64,000 nt of DNA from contig NZ_QKOE01000001.1 in NCBI RefSeq assembly GCF_003226565.1, positions 1-64,000 of the forward strand. Reading direction: 5' to 3'. Shown here in pieces: positions 1 through 8,868 of the stretch. The first letter of the stretch is position 1, and each line of letters begins with the position of its first letter. A program made the translations under genes and the position numbers. This stretch comes from Parazoarcus communis SWub3 = DSM 12120 (GTDB taxonomy: Bacteria > Pseudomonadota > Gammaproteobacteria > Burkholderiales > Rhodocyclaceae). A model generated the notes under the pieces. The model did not search any database. It had not been told where the DNA came from and was given only the letters and a program-made list of their open reading frames with translations.

Positions 1-730
1 TGACCAGGCGGTAGCCGGGCACGTATTTCTGCACCTCGTGAATCATGGCGTGGATCGATTCGGTGATCTTCTGCTGGTCCGGTTCGGTCTCGGTCAGGCA
101 GTGCACCGTGTCGCGCATGATCAGCGGTGGCTCGGCCGGGTTGAGGATGATGATGGCCTTGCCCTGTTTCGCGCCGCCGACCTGCTCGACCGCACCGGCG
201 GTAGTGCGGGTGAATTCGTCGATGTTCTTGCGCGTACCCGGGCCGGCCGATTTCGAGGACACGGTGGCGACAATCTCGCCGTAGGTCACCGGCTGCACCC
301 GCGACACCGCGGCCACCATCGGAATCGTGGCCTGGCCGCCGCAGGTGACCATGTTGACGTTCATCTCGCCACGGCCGACGTGTTCCTTGAGGTTGACCGG
401 CGGCACGCAGAACGGGCCGATCGCAGCCGGGGTGAGGTCGATCATCAGCACCCCGAGTTCGTTGAGCTTGCGGCTGTTCTCCGCATGCACATAGGCGCTG
501 GTGGCATCGAAGGCAATCTGCACGCCGTCGGCCAGCACATGCGGCAGCAGGCCGTCGACGCCCTCGGCAGTGGTCTTGAGGCCCAGTTCGCGCGCACGCG
601 CCAGGCCTTCGGAGCTGGCGTCGATGCCCACCATCCACACCGGTTCGAGCACCGGCGAGCGGCGCAGTTTGTACAGCAGGTCGGTACCGATGTTGCCCGG
701 TCCGATCAGGGCGCATTTGATCTTGTTCAT
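1..730 (-). CDS. hsaG: Acylating acetaldehyde/propionaldehyde dehydrogenase, 3' end missing
   Basis: The frame opens at the ATG at 730 and runs off the left edge, giving 243 codons without a stop. The N-terminus carries a Rossmann motif ([12 protein letters not shown]), and VTCGGQAT near residue 132 holds the nucleophilic cysteine of the MhpF/BphJ/TesF family. These enzymes oxidise the short aldehyde released by the meta-cleavage aldolase to its acyl-CoA and work in a complex with that aldolase. In steroid degraders this is HsaG/TesF, acting on propanal from the A ring. The hydratase upstream on the same strand supports this role. The partner aldolase is probably just beyond the edge. The family assignment is firm; the steroid assignment rests on context. 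Confidence 0.93.
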   Translation of the reverse strand, partial: MNKIKCALIGPGNIGTDLLYKLRRSPVLEPVWMVGIDASSEGLARARELGLKTTAEGVDGLLPHVLADGVQIAFDATSAYVHAENSRKLNELGVLMIDLTPAAIGPFCVPPVNLKEHVGRGEMNVNMVTCGGQATIPMVAAVSRVQPVTYGEIVATVSSKSAGPGTRKNIDEFTRTTAGAVEQVGGAKQGKAIIILNPAEPPLIMRDTVHCLTETEPDQQKITESIHAMIHEVQKYVPGYRLV

Positions 731-763
731 GAGCTCAGCTCTCCGGAGACATGCGCGCCGGAT

Positions 764-782
764 CCGTCCCGGAGCGGGACGG
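764..782. other. Small GC-rich hairpin
   Basis: CCGTCCC and GGGACGG flank a 5-base loop in the gap between the hydratase and the aldehyde dehydrogenase. There is no T-run, so it is not a canonical terminator. It could be an mRNA-processing hairpin or chance. The core (GTCC...GGAC) resembles the operator described elsewhere in this window, but the flanks do not match. Confidence 0.3.
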
Positions 783-871
783 TCAGTACACGCGTAGATT
801 CGGGTGCAGGATGCGCGGCAGCGCGGGAACGAGGGAGGACTGCGCCACCGCACACCTTCAAACGGGCGGAA

Positions 872-1660
872 TCAAGAGAATGCGACCGCACAGCGGCCAA
901 GCCCCTCGATCTCCAAGTCGAAACGATCACCCGGTCGGGCGGGCACCAGTGGCGCGAGCGATCCGGACAGGATCAGCTCACCAGCCCGAAACGGAATGCC
1001 AAAGCGGCCCAGCGTATTGGCCAGCCAGGCGACAGCCTCCGCCGGATGACCTTGAACTGCCGCCCCCAGTCCCTCCCCCGCCGGCTCGCCATTGCGTGTC
1101 ATGCGCATGCGCACCGCAGCAAGGTCGAGCGCGACGGGATCGATGTGCTGCGTGCCGATCACGAAAACGCCACACGAGGCGTTATCGGCCACGGTATCCT
1201 GTATGCGGATCTTCCAGTCATGGATGCGCGAGTCGACGATCTCGAAGCAGGGTGCGACCCAGGCGGTTGCCGCCAGCACGTCATCCCGGGTGACACCCGG
1301 CCCCTGCAGGTCCGACTTCAGCATGAAGGCGATCTCGCCTTCGGCGCGTGGTTGGATCAGCCCTGCCCCGGCGATCGGGATGGTGGCCCCATCCGGGTAC
1401 TGCATCGCGTCGGTGAGAAAGCCGAAGTCGGGCTGGTGGACATTCAGCATGTCCTGAACCGGTTTGCTGGTCACACCGATCTTCTTGCCGATGACCCGCT
1501 CTCCATCGCGCTCGCGTCGGGACAGCATGTGCAGGGAGATGTGGTAGGCATCGTCGACCGCGATCTCGGGGTGGCGCTCGGTCAAGGGTTGCAGGGTGCG
1601 GCGCTGGCGCAACGCTTCGTAAAGTTCGTCGCCCAGGCGACGGATCAGGGTTTCATCCAT
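872..1660 (-). CDS. hsaE: 2-keto-4-pentenoate hydratase family (2-hydroxyhexa-2,4-dienoate hydratase)
   Basis: 262 residues, the usual length for MhpD/TesE/HsaE hydratases. The frame is open to 1819, but the ATG at 1660 gives the family-like start MDETLIRRLGDELYEAL; the extension upstream of it is low-complexity. The segment VIGKKIGVTSKPVQDML near residue 60 and the acidic metal-binding region EGEIAF are typical. It hydrates the dienoate from A-ring cleavage to a 4-hydroxy-2-oxo acid for the aldolase. It lies directly upstream of the acylating aldehyde dehydrogenase with a gap of about 140 bases. Gene order hydratase-dehydrogenase fits the tesEFG/hsaEGF module. Confidence 0.9.
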   Translation of the reverse strand: MDETLIRRLGDELYEALRQRRTLQPLTERHPEIAVDDAYHISLHMLSRRERDGERVIGKKIGVTSKPVQDMLNVHQPDFGFLTDAMQYPDGATIPIAGAGLIQPRAEGEIAFMLKSDLQGPGVTRDDVLAATAWVAPCFEIVDSRIHDWKIRIQDTVADNASCGVFVIGTQHIDPVALDLAAVRMRMTRNGEPAGEGLGAAVQGHPAEAVAWLANTLGRFGIPFRAGELILSGSLAPLVPARPGDRFDLEIEGLGRCAVAFS

Positions 1661-1700
1661 GGTCGGGTCCGTGTCGGTAAGCAGGCATCGATCCTGCGGT

Positions 1701-2474
1701 TCAGCCCGGCCAGACGCTGGACTCGGCGCCGCCATCGACTTCGATGATCTTGCCGGTGACCCAGCCAGAAGCCGGCGTGGCGAGATAGAGTGCGGCGGCC
1801 GCAATGTCCTCGACCTCACCCAGGCGCTTGAGTGGCGTGTTGCGCACCATGCCTTCGCGCATGTCGGCGGGTAGCGCGCGATCGAGCGCCGCGGTCAGGA
1901 TCGGCCCCGGTGCAATCGCATTGACGCGGATGGCGGGTGCAAAATCCTGTGCCAGCAACCGGGTCAGCTGACTCAGCGCAGCCTTGGCGGTGCCGTAAGC
2001 GCTGAAGTGCGGTTGCGCATAGCGGGCAGCACCGGACGTGATGTTCACCACATTGCCGCCACCAGCAGCCCGCATATGTGGCACGCACAAACGGGTCAGC
2101 TCATAGGCGGAGCTCACATTGAAGCGGAACACCCCTTCAAACCTCTCCGTCGACATCTTCAGCGGATCGTTGGGCCCCGAACCTCCAGCGTTGTTCACCA
2201 GATGGGTGATGCGACCGAAGCGGCCGATCGCCGCTTCGACCAGACCGGCCAGTTGCGCAAAGTCGGTCACGTCGCACTGCACTGCCAGCGCTTGACGTCC
2301 GAGGGCACGCACCTCCTCCGCCACTGCTTCGACATCGGCCAGAGTGCGCGCGGCACAGACCACGTCGGCACCCGCTTCTGCATAGGCCAGCGCAATCGCA
2401 CGACCGATGCCACGACCCCCTCCGGTCACGATGGCGACCTGCTGATCCAGACGAAAACGTTCAATGATGGGCAT
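1701..2474 (-). CDS. SDR oxidoreductase, 7alpha-hydroxysteroid dehydrogenase-like
   Basis: 257 residues, classical SDR. It has the TGGGRGIG cofactor loop, NNAGG, a Ser at NITSGAA and YGTAK as catalytic Tyr/Lys. From memory, the regions after the NNAG motif (NNAGGSGP, RVNAIAPGPILTAAL, NTPLKRLG, ASGWVTG) resemble E. coli 7alpha-hydroxysteroid dehydrogenase HdhA more than FabG. A role in oxidising a steroid ring hydroxyl, for example the 7-OH of a bile acid, is inferred from that resemblance and from the location. It sits between the hydratase and the flavin reductase genes on the same strand with gaps of about 40 bases, so it is probably part of that operon. Confidence 0.75.
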   Translation of the reverse strand: MPIIERFRLDQQVAIVTGGGRGIGRAIALAYAEAGADVVCAARTLADVEAVAEEVRALGRQALAVQCDVTDFAQLAGLVEAAIGRFGRITHLVNNAGGSGPNDPLKMSTERFEGVFRFNVSSAYELTRLCVPHMRAAGGGNVVNITSGAARYAQPHFSAYGTAKAALSQLTRLLAQDFAPAIRVNAIAPGPILTAALDRALPADMREGMVRNTPLKRLGEVEDIAAAALYLATPASGWVTGKIIEVDGGAESSVWPG

Positions 2475-2516
2475 CAGTTATCCTCTATGGATGAATGTTC
2501 GACATACCGCGCCGCC

Positions 2517-3494
2517 TCAGCGCGGCGACCACAGATCGGGCATACCGGGATCGCTGCTGGCAATCAGGCGCTTGAGCAGCAGCTTGAGCGCCATCGCGTC
2601 ACCCGCCCCGAGCTTGGCCGAAACGTCTTCTTCGACCGCCTTGGCAAGCGCAATCTGACGCAGCGAGGCTTCGCGGCCATCCGCTGTCATCACGTAACGT
2701 GCTTCGCCATCATCGGTTTCGAGCGCCACCAGCCGCTGCGCCTCGAGCACGTCCATCGATTCAGGGCTGGCAAGCATGCCGGTGTAGGCGATGAAGGCAT
2801 TGAGCTCGTCCAGCGTCAGCCGGTCACGGATCGACAGCACCGACAGGATGAAGAACGAGCGCTCGTCCAGTGCCTGGGTGCTGAGCAGTTGCCGCAAGGC
2901 ATGCAGCATCTGATAGTGCGCCCGGCCCAGCAGGTAGCCGAGCAAGTCCTCGGTGTAACTGCACTCGGGGGGCGGCGTGGCCCCCAGACGTAGCTCTTCC
3001 CTCGGCTTGCGCGCTGCAATCGCGTACTGACCGCTCTGAAATACCAGAGGTGGCAACTCGCTGCGATCGTAGGCCAGCACTTCCCCGACAAAGATGATGT
3101 GGTCGCCACCGTCGTAGCTGAACGCCGTGCGGCACTGGAAGCGTGCAGTGCATCCTTGCAACAGCGGCGCCTTGCTGATGCCGTCATCCAGCTCCAGACC
3201 CGCAAACTTGTCCTCGCCCTGACGCGCAAAGCGGCCCGACAGAGCCTCCTGGCCAGCCGACAACACGTGTACATTCCAGTGGCGGGCGCCGGAAAACACC
3301 GACAAGCTGCGGGCGTTCTTGGCCAGACTCCAGAGCACGAGCGGCGGATCGAGCGAAACCGAGTTGAAACTGTTGGCGGTGATCCCCACCGCCTCACCAT
3401 CCTGGGCCCGGGTGGTGATGATGGTGACGCCAGTGGTGAAGGTACCGAGTGCGGCACGAAATGCCTGGGGATCGAACCCCTTGTGCGTCGTCAT
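2517..3494 (-). CDS. hsaB: Flavin reductase with C-terminal MarR-like domain (3-HSA hydroxylase reductase component)
   Basis: 325 residues. Residues 8-165 form a FMN-binding split-barrel flavin reductase (GTFTTGVTIITT, ANSFNSVSLDPPLVLW). Residues about 178-315 look like a MarR winged helix (LGYLLGRAHYQMLHALR..., RYVMTADGRE). HsaB/TesA1 supplies reduced flavin to the two-component hydroxylase that converts 3-HSA to the catechol 3,4-DHSA. The plain reductase is about 170 residues; the fusion recalls the C1 reductase of 4-hydroxyphenylacetate hydroxylase, whose MarR-like tail senses substrate and controls NADH oxidation. The ATG at 3494 starts the conserved domain; the frame upstream of it is not conserved-looking. 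Two operator-like palindromes lie 64-115 bases upstream. Confidence 0.85.
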   Translation of the reverse strand: MTTHKGFDPQAFRAALGTFTTGVTIITTRAQDGEAVGITANSFNSVSLDPPLVLWSLAKNARSLSVFSGARHWNVHVLSAGQEALSGRFARQGEDKFAGLELDDGISKAPLLQGCTARFQCRTAFSYDGGDHIIFVGEVLAYDRSELPPLVFQSGQYAIAARKPREELRLGATPPPECSYTEDLLGYLLGRAHYQMLHALRQLLSTQALDERSFFILSVLSIRDRLTLDELNAFIAYTGMLASPESMDVLEAQRLVALETDDGEARYVMTADGREASLRQIALAKAVEEDVSAKLGAGDAMALKLLLKRLIASSDPGMPDLWSPR

Positions 3495-3557
3495 GTCTGG
3501 TCTCGTGGGGCAGGAAAACGGATGACGCCAAGTATGAAATCCGGCACTTTCCCGAAC

Positions 3558-3574
3558 ATCGTCCCAACGGACTA
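3558..3574 (+). promoter_or_regulatory. Operator-like palindrome, site 1
   Basis: ATCGTCCCAACGGACTA, a near-perfect member of the repeated ATCGTCCnnnnGGACTA motif. It lies in the divergent promoter gap between the hsaB-like gene (minus) and the aldehyde dehydrogenase gene (plus). Confidence 0.75.
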
Positions 3575-3592
3575 GCGCCCGCCTGCTACCGG

Positions 3593-3609
3593 CTCGTCCG
3601 ATCGGACTA
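3593..3609 (+). promoter_or_regulatory. Operator-like palindrome, site 2
   Basis: CTCGTCCGATCGGACTA, the most symmetric copy (GTCC-GATC-GGAC core). Its start is 35 bases from the start of site 1 in the same divergent gap, so the two sites could be occupied cooperatively. Confidence 0.75.
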
Positions 3610-3643
3610 CGCAGCTTGCAGGTTTGCAGGTTAAGTTCGCACC

Positions 3644-5122
3644 ATGGCACATCGTGCCGCACACCGAACTCTCAAACCGGAGCAAATTCCCGTGACTCAA
3701 GAGATCACCACCACCGTGGCAGGCCTGTCAGACCTGCTCAGACAACAGCGGCAGGCTTTTGACACAGCGGGCGCGGTCAGCGCTGCGGACCGTCGTCGTC
3801 GCCTGCAGACCGCCATCGACCTGCTGGTGAAGTATCACAAGCCCCTGGTCCAGGCGATGGATGCCGATTTTGGCGGCCGCCCTCAGGGCTACTCGCTGAT
3901 GAACGACGTCCTTGGCTCGCTGACATCGCTCAAATATGCCCGCGATCACTTCGAACCCTGGATGGCCAGCGAGCCACGCACCCCTTTCCCACCCTACGAT
4001 CAGTTCGGCGCCCAAGCCTGGGTGATGTACCAGCCCAAGGGCAGCATCGGCATCATCGGTACCTGGAACGCCCCCCTATTCACCCTGTTCAGCCCACTTG
4101 CCAGCGCGCTGGCAGCCGGTAACCGGGCCATCCTCAAGCCATCTGAAGTGGTGCCGGAAACAGCCCGGGTGGTCGCCGAAGCCATCGCCGAGATGTTCGA
4201 TCCGCTGGATGTCGGCGTGGTGACTGGCGGCCCGGACATGGGAGAAGCCTTTACCGCCCAGGCCTTCGACCACATCGTATTCACCGGCAGTACCCAGGTT
4301 GGCAAGACGGTGATGCGCAATGCCGCGCAAAACCTGGTACCCGTCACCCTGGAGTTGGGCGGCAAATCGCCGGCCATTGTCTCCCGCACCGCGGATCTCG
4401 CCACCGCAGCCTATCGCATCGGCGTGGCGAAGGCGGCCAATGCCGGACAATTGTGCGTGAATCCAGACGTCGTCTATGTTGCTCGCCCACAGCTGGAAGA
4501 CTTCGTTGCCGCACTCAAGCGCACGACCGGTGAACTGTTCCCAGGCGGAGCGCCGAGCGCCGACATGGTGGCCGTGGTCAATGCCCGCCATCTTGAACGG
4601 GTGGAGACCTGCATCAGAGAAGCGGTCGCAGCCGGCGCACGGGTCGAATATGCCCCGTCGGCACCAGATTCAACCGACCGCCGCCGCCCATTGGGCATCG
4701 TCATCAATCCGCCTGCCACATCGCGGATCATGCAGGAAGAGATCTTCGGGCCCGCAGTCGTGATACGCAGCTACGACTCGATCGACGAGGTCATCGCCGA
4801 CATCAACGCCCGCCCGCGCCCGCTTGCGCTGTACTACTTCGGCGAAGACGAGGCAGAGCAAAGCCATGTCCTGGAACGCACCCTGTCGGGCGGCGTGACA
4901 ATCAACGAGGCAATGTTCCACGCAGCAATGGAAGACGCGCCTTTCGGTGGCGTCGGCGCCTCCGGCATGGGCCACTACCATGGCCGCGAGGGCTTCATCG
5001 AATTCAGCCATGTACGGACCGTGTTCAAGGCGCCGGCCTACGACCCGCGCCGCGAATGGGGCCTGCTGCCACCCTACTCCGATCAGTTCCTTGCAATGAT
5101 GGAAGCGCAGGTCACACCCTGA
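3644..5122 (+). CDS. NAD(P)-dependent aldehyde dehydrogenase, coniferyl-aldehyde dehydrogenase type
   Basis: 492 residues from the ATG at 3644; a GTG at 3692 preceded by GGAG is an alternative start that removes 16 residues. It has the aldehyde dehydrogenase signature: LELGGKSP with Glu237, NAGQLC with nucleophile Cys271, and FTGSTQVGK for cofactor binding. The C-terminal GVGASGMGHYHG segment is typical of the short CALDH-type group. It oxidises a hydrophobic aldehyde to the acid. It is divergent from hsaB and shares two operator-like palindromes with it, so a steroid side-chain aldehyde is a reasonable substrate guess. A paralogue lies at 29284-30735. A strong terminator follows. Confidence 0.9.
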   Translation: MAHRAAHRTLKPEQIPVTQEITTTVAGLSDLLRQQRQAFDTAGAVSAADRRRRLQTAIDLLVKYHKPLVQAMDADFGGRPQGYSLMNDVLGSLTSLKYARDHFEPWMASEPRTPFPPYDQFGAQAWVMYQPKGSIGIIGTWNAPLFTLFSPLASALAAGNRAILKPSEVVPETARVVAEAIAEMFDPLDVGVVTGGPDMGEAFTAQAFDHIVFTGSTQVGKTVMRNAAQNLVPVTLELGGKSPAIVSRTADLATAAYRIGVAKAANAGQLCVNPDVVYVARPQLEDFVAALKRTTGELFPGGAPSADMVAVVNARHLERVETCIREAVAAGARVEYAPSAPDSTDRRRPLGIVINPPATSRIMQEEIFGPAVVIRSYDSIDEVIADINARPRPLALYYFGEDEAEQSHVLERTLSGGVTINEAMFHAAMEDAPFGGVGASGMGHYHGREGFIEFSHVRTVFKAPAYDPRREWGLLPPYSDQFLAMMEAQVTP

Positions 5123-5174
5123 GCGCGCCGCCGCAGGCTCGGACCTGCGGCCTTTCAAATGTGAACAATGGAAA

Positions 5175-5209
5175 AAATGCCGCAGTCACCCTAGGGTGCT
5201 GCGGCATTT
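5175..5209. terminator. Bidirectional terminator hairpin
   Basis: An 11-base arm (AAATGCCGCAG) pairs with CTGCGGCATTT, with an inner CACCC/GGGTG stem on a two-base loop and one bulged T. A-rich and T-rich flanks on the two sides allow it to serve both the plus-strand aldehyde dehydrogenase and the convergent kshB transcript. Confidence 0.85.
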
Positions 5210-5233
5210 GCGTTTCAACATCTATCAGCCAGC

Positions 5234-6277
5234 TCAGCCGGGAAAGCGCACCTTCACCCGGTCGGTCAGCGGCAGAGCCTGGCAGCTCAGGGTCCAGCGC
5301 TTGGCCAGATCCTTGGCGTCGAGAACTTCGTTGTGGCGAAGATGCACTTCACCTTCAACCACCTGACACATGCAGGATGCACACATGCCGGCCTGGCAGG
5401 AATACGGCGCCGCGATACCAGACCTGAGCGCCGCATCCAGCAGGGTTTCGCCGCCGGCTACATCCAGCATGTGGGTCTGACCGTCCAGTTCGAGTTCGAC
5501 CGAGGCTCGCTCGACCCCACGCTCGGGGGGGGTCGCAGCAGCCTTGATCGCGTCGACGTCTTCCTCGTCCGGCAAGGAGACAAAACGCTCGACGTGCACC
5601 CGCTCGCTATCCATGTCGACCTGGGCAAGCGCCGCAACCATGGCCTCCATGAACGGGCCCGGCCCACAGATGAAGGCCTGCGCGCATGTCCATGACCTTG
5701 CCAGTTCGGCCAGCTGGGCGACCGACGGCACACCCTGGACCGAATCGAGCCAGTGGATGACCTGCAGACGGGCAGGGTGCGCCGAAGCCAATGCGTTCAA
5801 TTCGTCGCGGAAGATCACCGAACGCTCATCGCGATTGGCATACAACAGGCGGATGCGCCCTTGCCCATGTGCGAGCACCGAGCGCAGGATGGAAAATACC
5901 GGTGTGATGCCGCTTCCCCCTGCGCAAAGCAGGAAGTCCCCCTGCAGCGAGGCCGGCGTAAACACCCCGGCCGGCGCCATCACCTCGACCATGTCGCCCG
6001 GGCGGACATGGTCGCAGACCCAGTTCGAACCGCGTCCGCCCGGAACCCGCTTGACCGTGACCCGCAGGGTTGCGTCGAGCGTCGGTGCGCTCGACATCGA
6101 GTAGCAGCGTGGCAGATGCCGGCCCAGCACCGGCAGACGCAGGGTCAGGAACTGACCGGGCCGATACCGGAAGGTGTCGGCCAGATCAGGCGGCACCTCG
6201 AACGCGACCGATCTGGCATCGTGCGTTTCCTCGGTGACGGCCCTCACCTTGAGGGCGTGATAGCGCTGGGCGGTCAT
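5234..6277 (-). CDS. kshB: 3-ketosteroid 9alpha-hydroxylase reductase
   Basis: 347 residues in three domains: FAD-binding ferredoxin-reductase barrel (about 1-105, with RCYSMSSAP), NAD-binding domain (about 110-230, with LLCAGGSGITPVFSILRS), and a C-terminal plant-type [2Fe-2S] ferredoxin domain (CQAGMCASC plus a later Cys in LSCQ). This layout matches KshB/PaaK-type reductases, which feed electrons from NADH to the Rieske oxygenase KshA. The start ATG at 6277 is preceded by GGGAGAACG. It lies 31 bases downstream of the hsaA-like gene, so the two are probably one operon. Its oxygenase partner is at 27771-28877. Other oxygenase partners cannot be excluded. Confidence 0.88.
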   Translation of the reverse strand: MTAQRYHALKVRAVTEETHDARSVAFEVPPDLADTFRYRPGQFLTLRLPVLGRHLPRCYSMSSAPTLDATLRVTVKRVPGGRGSNWVCDHVRPGDMVEVMAPAGVFTPASLQGDFLLCAGGSGITPVFSILRSVLAHGQGRIRLLYANRDERSVIFRDELNALASAHPARLQVIHWLDSVQGVPSVAQLAELARSWTCAQAFICGPGPFMEAMVAALAQVDMDSERVHVERFVSLPDEEDVDAIKAAATPPERGVERASVELELDGQTHMLDVAGGETLLDAALRSGIAAPYSCQAGMCASCMCQVVEGEVHLRHNEVLDAKDLAKRWTLSCQALPLTDRVKVRFPG

Positions 6278-6308
6278 CTCGCTTCGTTCTCCCTTGGCGA
6301 GTTGCCGG

Positions 6309-7532
6309 TCAGATGTAGGGGTCTGCGTTCGGCAGCCCCAGCATCACCGCGCCATGCGCACGCGCATAGGTATCGGTGTTGTTGGCGATATGCCCCCGGG
6401 CCTGGTGAATGTCACGGAACACGCGTTCGATCGGATTGCTCTTGTATGTCCCGGAGGCAGCGCAGGCGCGCATCAACTCGCTGACCGCAGCAGCACATTG
6501 CTTGGGCACCTGAGACGCCTGGGCACGCTGCATCAGACGCTCCTCCACCGGCATCTGCGTGCCAGTACGGGCACACTCGACAATGCGGGCGTAGTTGCGG
6601 AACAGCACCAGCTTGAGTTGATCGGAGGTCATCATCGCCTCGGATACCGCCTGCTGGGCGTTGACGTCCTCCGCCGTCTTCGCGCCGTGCTTGCCGACAT
6701 GCGCAGCCGCACGCTCACGAAAATGCGCGATCGCGCCGTCCAGCGCGCCGATGCAGGCCGACGACACGGCGCGCTGAAAGACCTGGGTAAATGGAATCTT
6801 GTAGATCCAGCCCGGATTGGTCTCCCGTCCCGGACAACCCGCATCGCTGTGATCATTGGTGCGATGGGTACGATGTGCCGGCACAAAGCAACCATCTACG
6901 ACGATGTCGTGGCTGCCGGTGGCCCTCAGACCCAATACATCCCAGTTATGCTCGACCCGAAAATCGGACTTCGGCAGCAGGAAAGTCGCGTGCTCCAGCG
7001 CACCGGAGCCGTCCTTCTTCGGCAACAAGCCGCCCAGGAAGATCCAGTCGCAGTGTTCGACACCGCTCGAAAATCCCCAACGCCCCGAAAAGCGGTAGCC
7101 GCCATCCACGGCCTTGGCCTTCCCGGTTGGCATGTAGGTGGACGCGATCAGTACCGAGGTGCCGCCCGACCACACATCCTGCTGCGCCTGCTCGGGAAAC
7201 AGCGGAAGCTGCCAGTTATGCACACCGATCACACCGTAGATCCAGGCAGTGGACATGCACCCTTCGGCAAGCGCCATCTGCACCCGGTAGAACACCCTCG
7301 GGTCCAGTTCGTAACCGCCAAAACGACGCGGCTGCAACACGCGAAACAGACCCGCCTCGCTCATCTCGCGCACCGTCTCGTCCGGCACCTTGCCCGCGGC
7401 CTCGGCTGCACGGGCGCGCTCGGCCAGACGTGGCGCCATTGCCCTCGCCCGCTCCACCAGCTCGACCGCCTCTGGCGTCATGTAATCCTCGGCAAGAATG
7501 CCGAGCACCTGATCCTTTCCAACTGCACCCAT
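6309..7532 (-). CDS. hsaA: 3-HSA 4-hydroxylase, flavin-dependent oxygenase component (acyl-CoA dehydrogenase fold)
   Basis: 407 residues. It belongs to the HsaA/HpaB-C2 group of flavin monooxygenases with an acyl-CoA dehydrogenase fold. Typical stretches are FRVLQPRRFGGYELDP, CMSTAWIYGVIGVHNWQL, GRWGFSSGVEHCDW and VLGLRATGSHD. With reduced flavin from HsaB it hydroxylates the phenolic A ring of the 9,10-seco steroid. The frame is open to 7613, but the ATG at 7532 is preceded by GGAGGAC at ideal spacing and fits the roughly 395-residue family length. An operator-like palindrome lies 90-106 bases upstream. The kshB gene follows. Confidence 0.9.
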   Translation of the reverse strand: MGAVGKDQVLGILAEDYMTPEAVELVERARAMAPRLAERARAAEAAGKVPDETVREMSEAGLFRVLQPRRFGGYELDPRVFYRVQMALAEGCMSTAWIYGVIGVHNWQLPLFPEQAQQDVWSGGTSVLIASTYMPTGKAKAVDGGYRFSGRWGFSSGVEHCDWIFLGGLLPKKDGSGALEHATFLLPKSDFRVEHNWDVLGLRATGSHDIVVDGCFVPAHRTHRTNDHSDAGCPGRETNPGWIYKIPFTQVFQRAVSSACIGALDGAIAHFRERAAAHVGKHGAKTAEDVNAQQAVSEAMMTSDQLKLVLFRNYARIVECARTGTQMPVEERLMQRAQASQVPKQCAAAVSELMRACAASGTYKSNPIERVFRDIHQARGHIANNTDTYARAHGAVMLGLPNADPYI

Positions 7533-7621
7533 CTTCGTGTCCTCCGGAATCGCCCACATGGAAAGTGGCCTGCGCCACCTCATCTGCCGGACGAAATCTC
7601 CCACACGCAACAAGGGCCATC

Positions 7622-7638
7622 ATCGTCTGAACGGACTA
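7622..7638 (+). promoter_or_regulatory. Operator-like palindrome, site 3
   Basis: ATCGTCTGAACGGACTA, 16 of 17 positions consistent with the motif. It lies in the divergent gap between hsaA-kshB (minus) and the YCF48-RND operon (plus), so it could control both. Confidence 0.75.
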
Positions 7639-7851
7639 AGGTAAATGGCTGAATGCAAAGGGCTCTTTTCCAGCAAAGACACACACTCCGGATTGATGCG
7701 ACGCACCATCCGGCGGCAAACCAGCAAGGCAGGTCCGCTCGAAGAAACCGTAACCCTTTTGGACGATGCCGCGTTCCGACAGCACCCCGAATATTGGCCA
7801 TAATTCGCCACTTCGCGTGACGAACACTCGAACAACAAACAGGAGACATTC

Positions 7852-8868
7852 ATGCGAGCATCCGTGGGCTGGGCCATGGCATTGATCGTCGCGGCCGCCG
7901 GCGTGCACGCCTTCTCACCGCGCAGTGCAGTCACACTGCCGGAGGTGCGCATCCCAGTCGAACACATGCAGCTGACTAGCGTTCATCAGACCTCTGCCGG
8001 ACTGGTCATCGCCGGGGAGCTGGGCCACATCCTCACTTCTGCCGACCAGGGCAGCAGCTGGACGCCCGCAAACATTCCGGGCAATCGTCAGGCCCTGCTC
8101 ACCCGACTCGCCTTCTCCGGACCGGACGAGGGCCTTGCATTGGGTCATGAGGGCTGGATCCTGCGCTCCACGGACGGTGGCAAATCGTGGGCCGAAGCAC
8201 ACTTCGACGCGAGCAACGGCGAACCGCTGATGGACGCCGCAAAGCTGCCCTCGGGCGACTGGCTGGCCGTAGGCGCATTCGGTCGAGTCCTGCGCTCCGC
8301 CGACAATGGCACCTCCTGGGTCGAGGATGGCATTCCCGGGCTGATCGACTGGCACCTCAACACCATTGTCTCCTCGGCGGACGGCAACAAGTGGCTGATC
8401 GCCGGCGAGGCCGGCACGCTGCTGCGTTCGCTCGATGGCGGCTCAAGCTGGGAGGTGATCGTGCCTTTCTACAACGGCTCGCTCTACGGTGCACTCCATG
8501 TCGGCGGCAGCACCTGGATCAGCTACGGCATGCGCGGCCATGTGTTTCACAGCGAAGATGATGGCGCCACGTGGCAGGAAGCGAGCATCCCCGTACCGGT
8601 GTCAATCTATGGGCACGCGCAGACCCGCGACGGCACCCTGCTACTGGTCGGACAGGGCGGTCTCGTACTTGCGAGCACGGACCAGGGACAGAACTTCAAG
8701 GTGATCGACCGCTCGCCCGAAGGCGCACTGACCGGCATCACCCTGCTGACCGACGGCCGTGCGGTACTCACCAGCGATGGTGGTCTGGACATCCGTATGC
8801 TGCCTGCCACCCGGCCCGCACCAGGCTCCCACCTCAACCTCAGCAAGAACACCTCAGGAGAGTCCTGA
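7852..8868 (+). CDS. Exported YCF48-type (BNR-like repeat) beta-propeller protein
   Basis: 338 residues with an N-terminal signal peptide (about residues 1-20, cleavage near VHA-F). The body is a run of BNR/YCF48-like repeats: TSADQGSSWTPANI, RSTDGGKSWAEA, RSADNGTSWVED, RSLDGGSSWEV and HSEDDGATWQEA. The repeats should fold as a periplasmic beta-propeller. AGGAGA precedes the ATG at 7852. The stop overlaps the start of the RND transporter (ATGA), so the two proteins are translationally coupled and probably cooperate. Such propellers accompany RND/MMPL transporters and DUF1302/DUF1329 proteins in many proteobacteria; the biochemical role is unknown. Confidence 0.88.
   Translation: MRASVGWAMALIVAAAGVHAFSPRSAVTLPEVRIPVEHMQLTSVHQTSAGLVIAGELGHILTSADQGSSWTPANIPGNRQALLTRLAFSGPDEGLALGHEGWILRSTDGGKSWAEAHFDASNGEPLMDAAKLPSGDWLAVGAFGRVLRSADNGTSWVEDGIPGLIDWHLNTIVSSADGNKWLIAGEAGTLLRSLDGGSSWEVIVPFYNGSLYGALHVGGSTWISYGMRGHVFHSEDDGATWQEASIPVPVSIYGHAQTRDGTLLLVGQGGLVLASTDQGQNFKVIDRSPEGALTGITLLTDGRAVLTSDGGLDIRMLPATRPAPGSHLNLSKNTSGES

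Noticed and set aside
38-1747. 569-codon plus-strand frame at the left end
   Set aside because: Opposite strand to the aldehyde dehydrogenase and hydratase, whose active-site motifs are clear.
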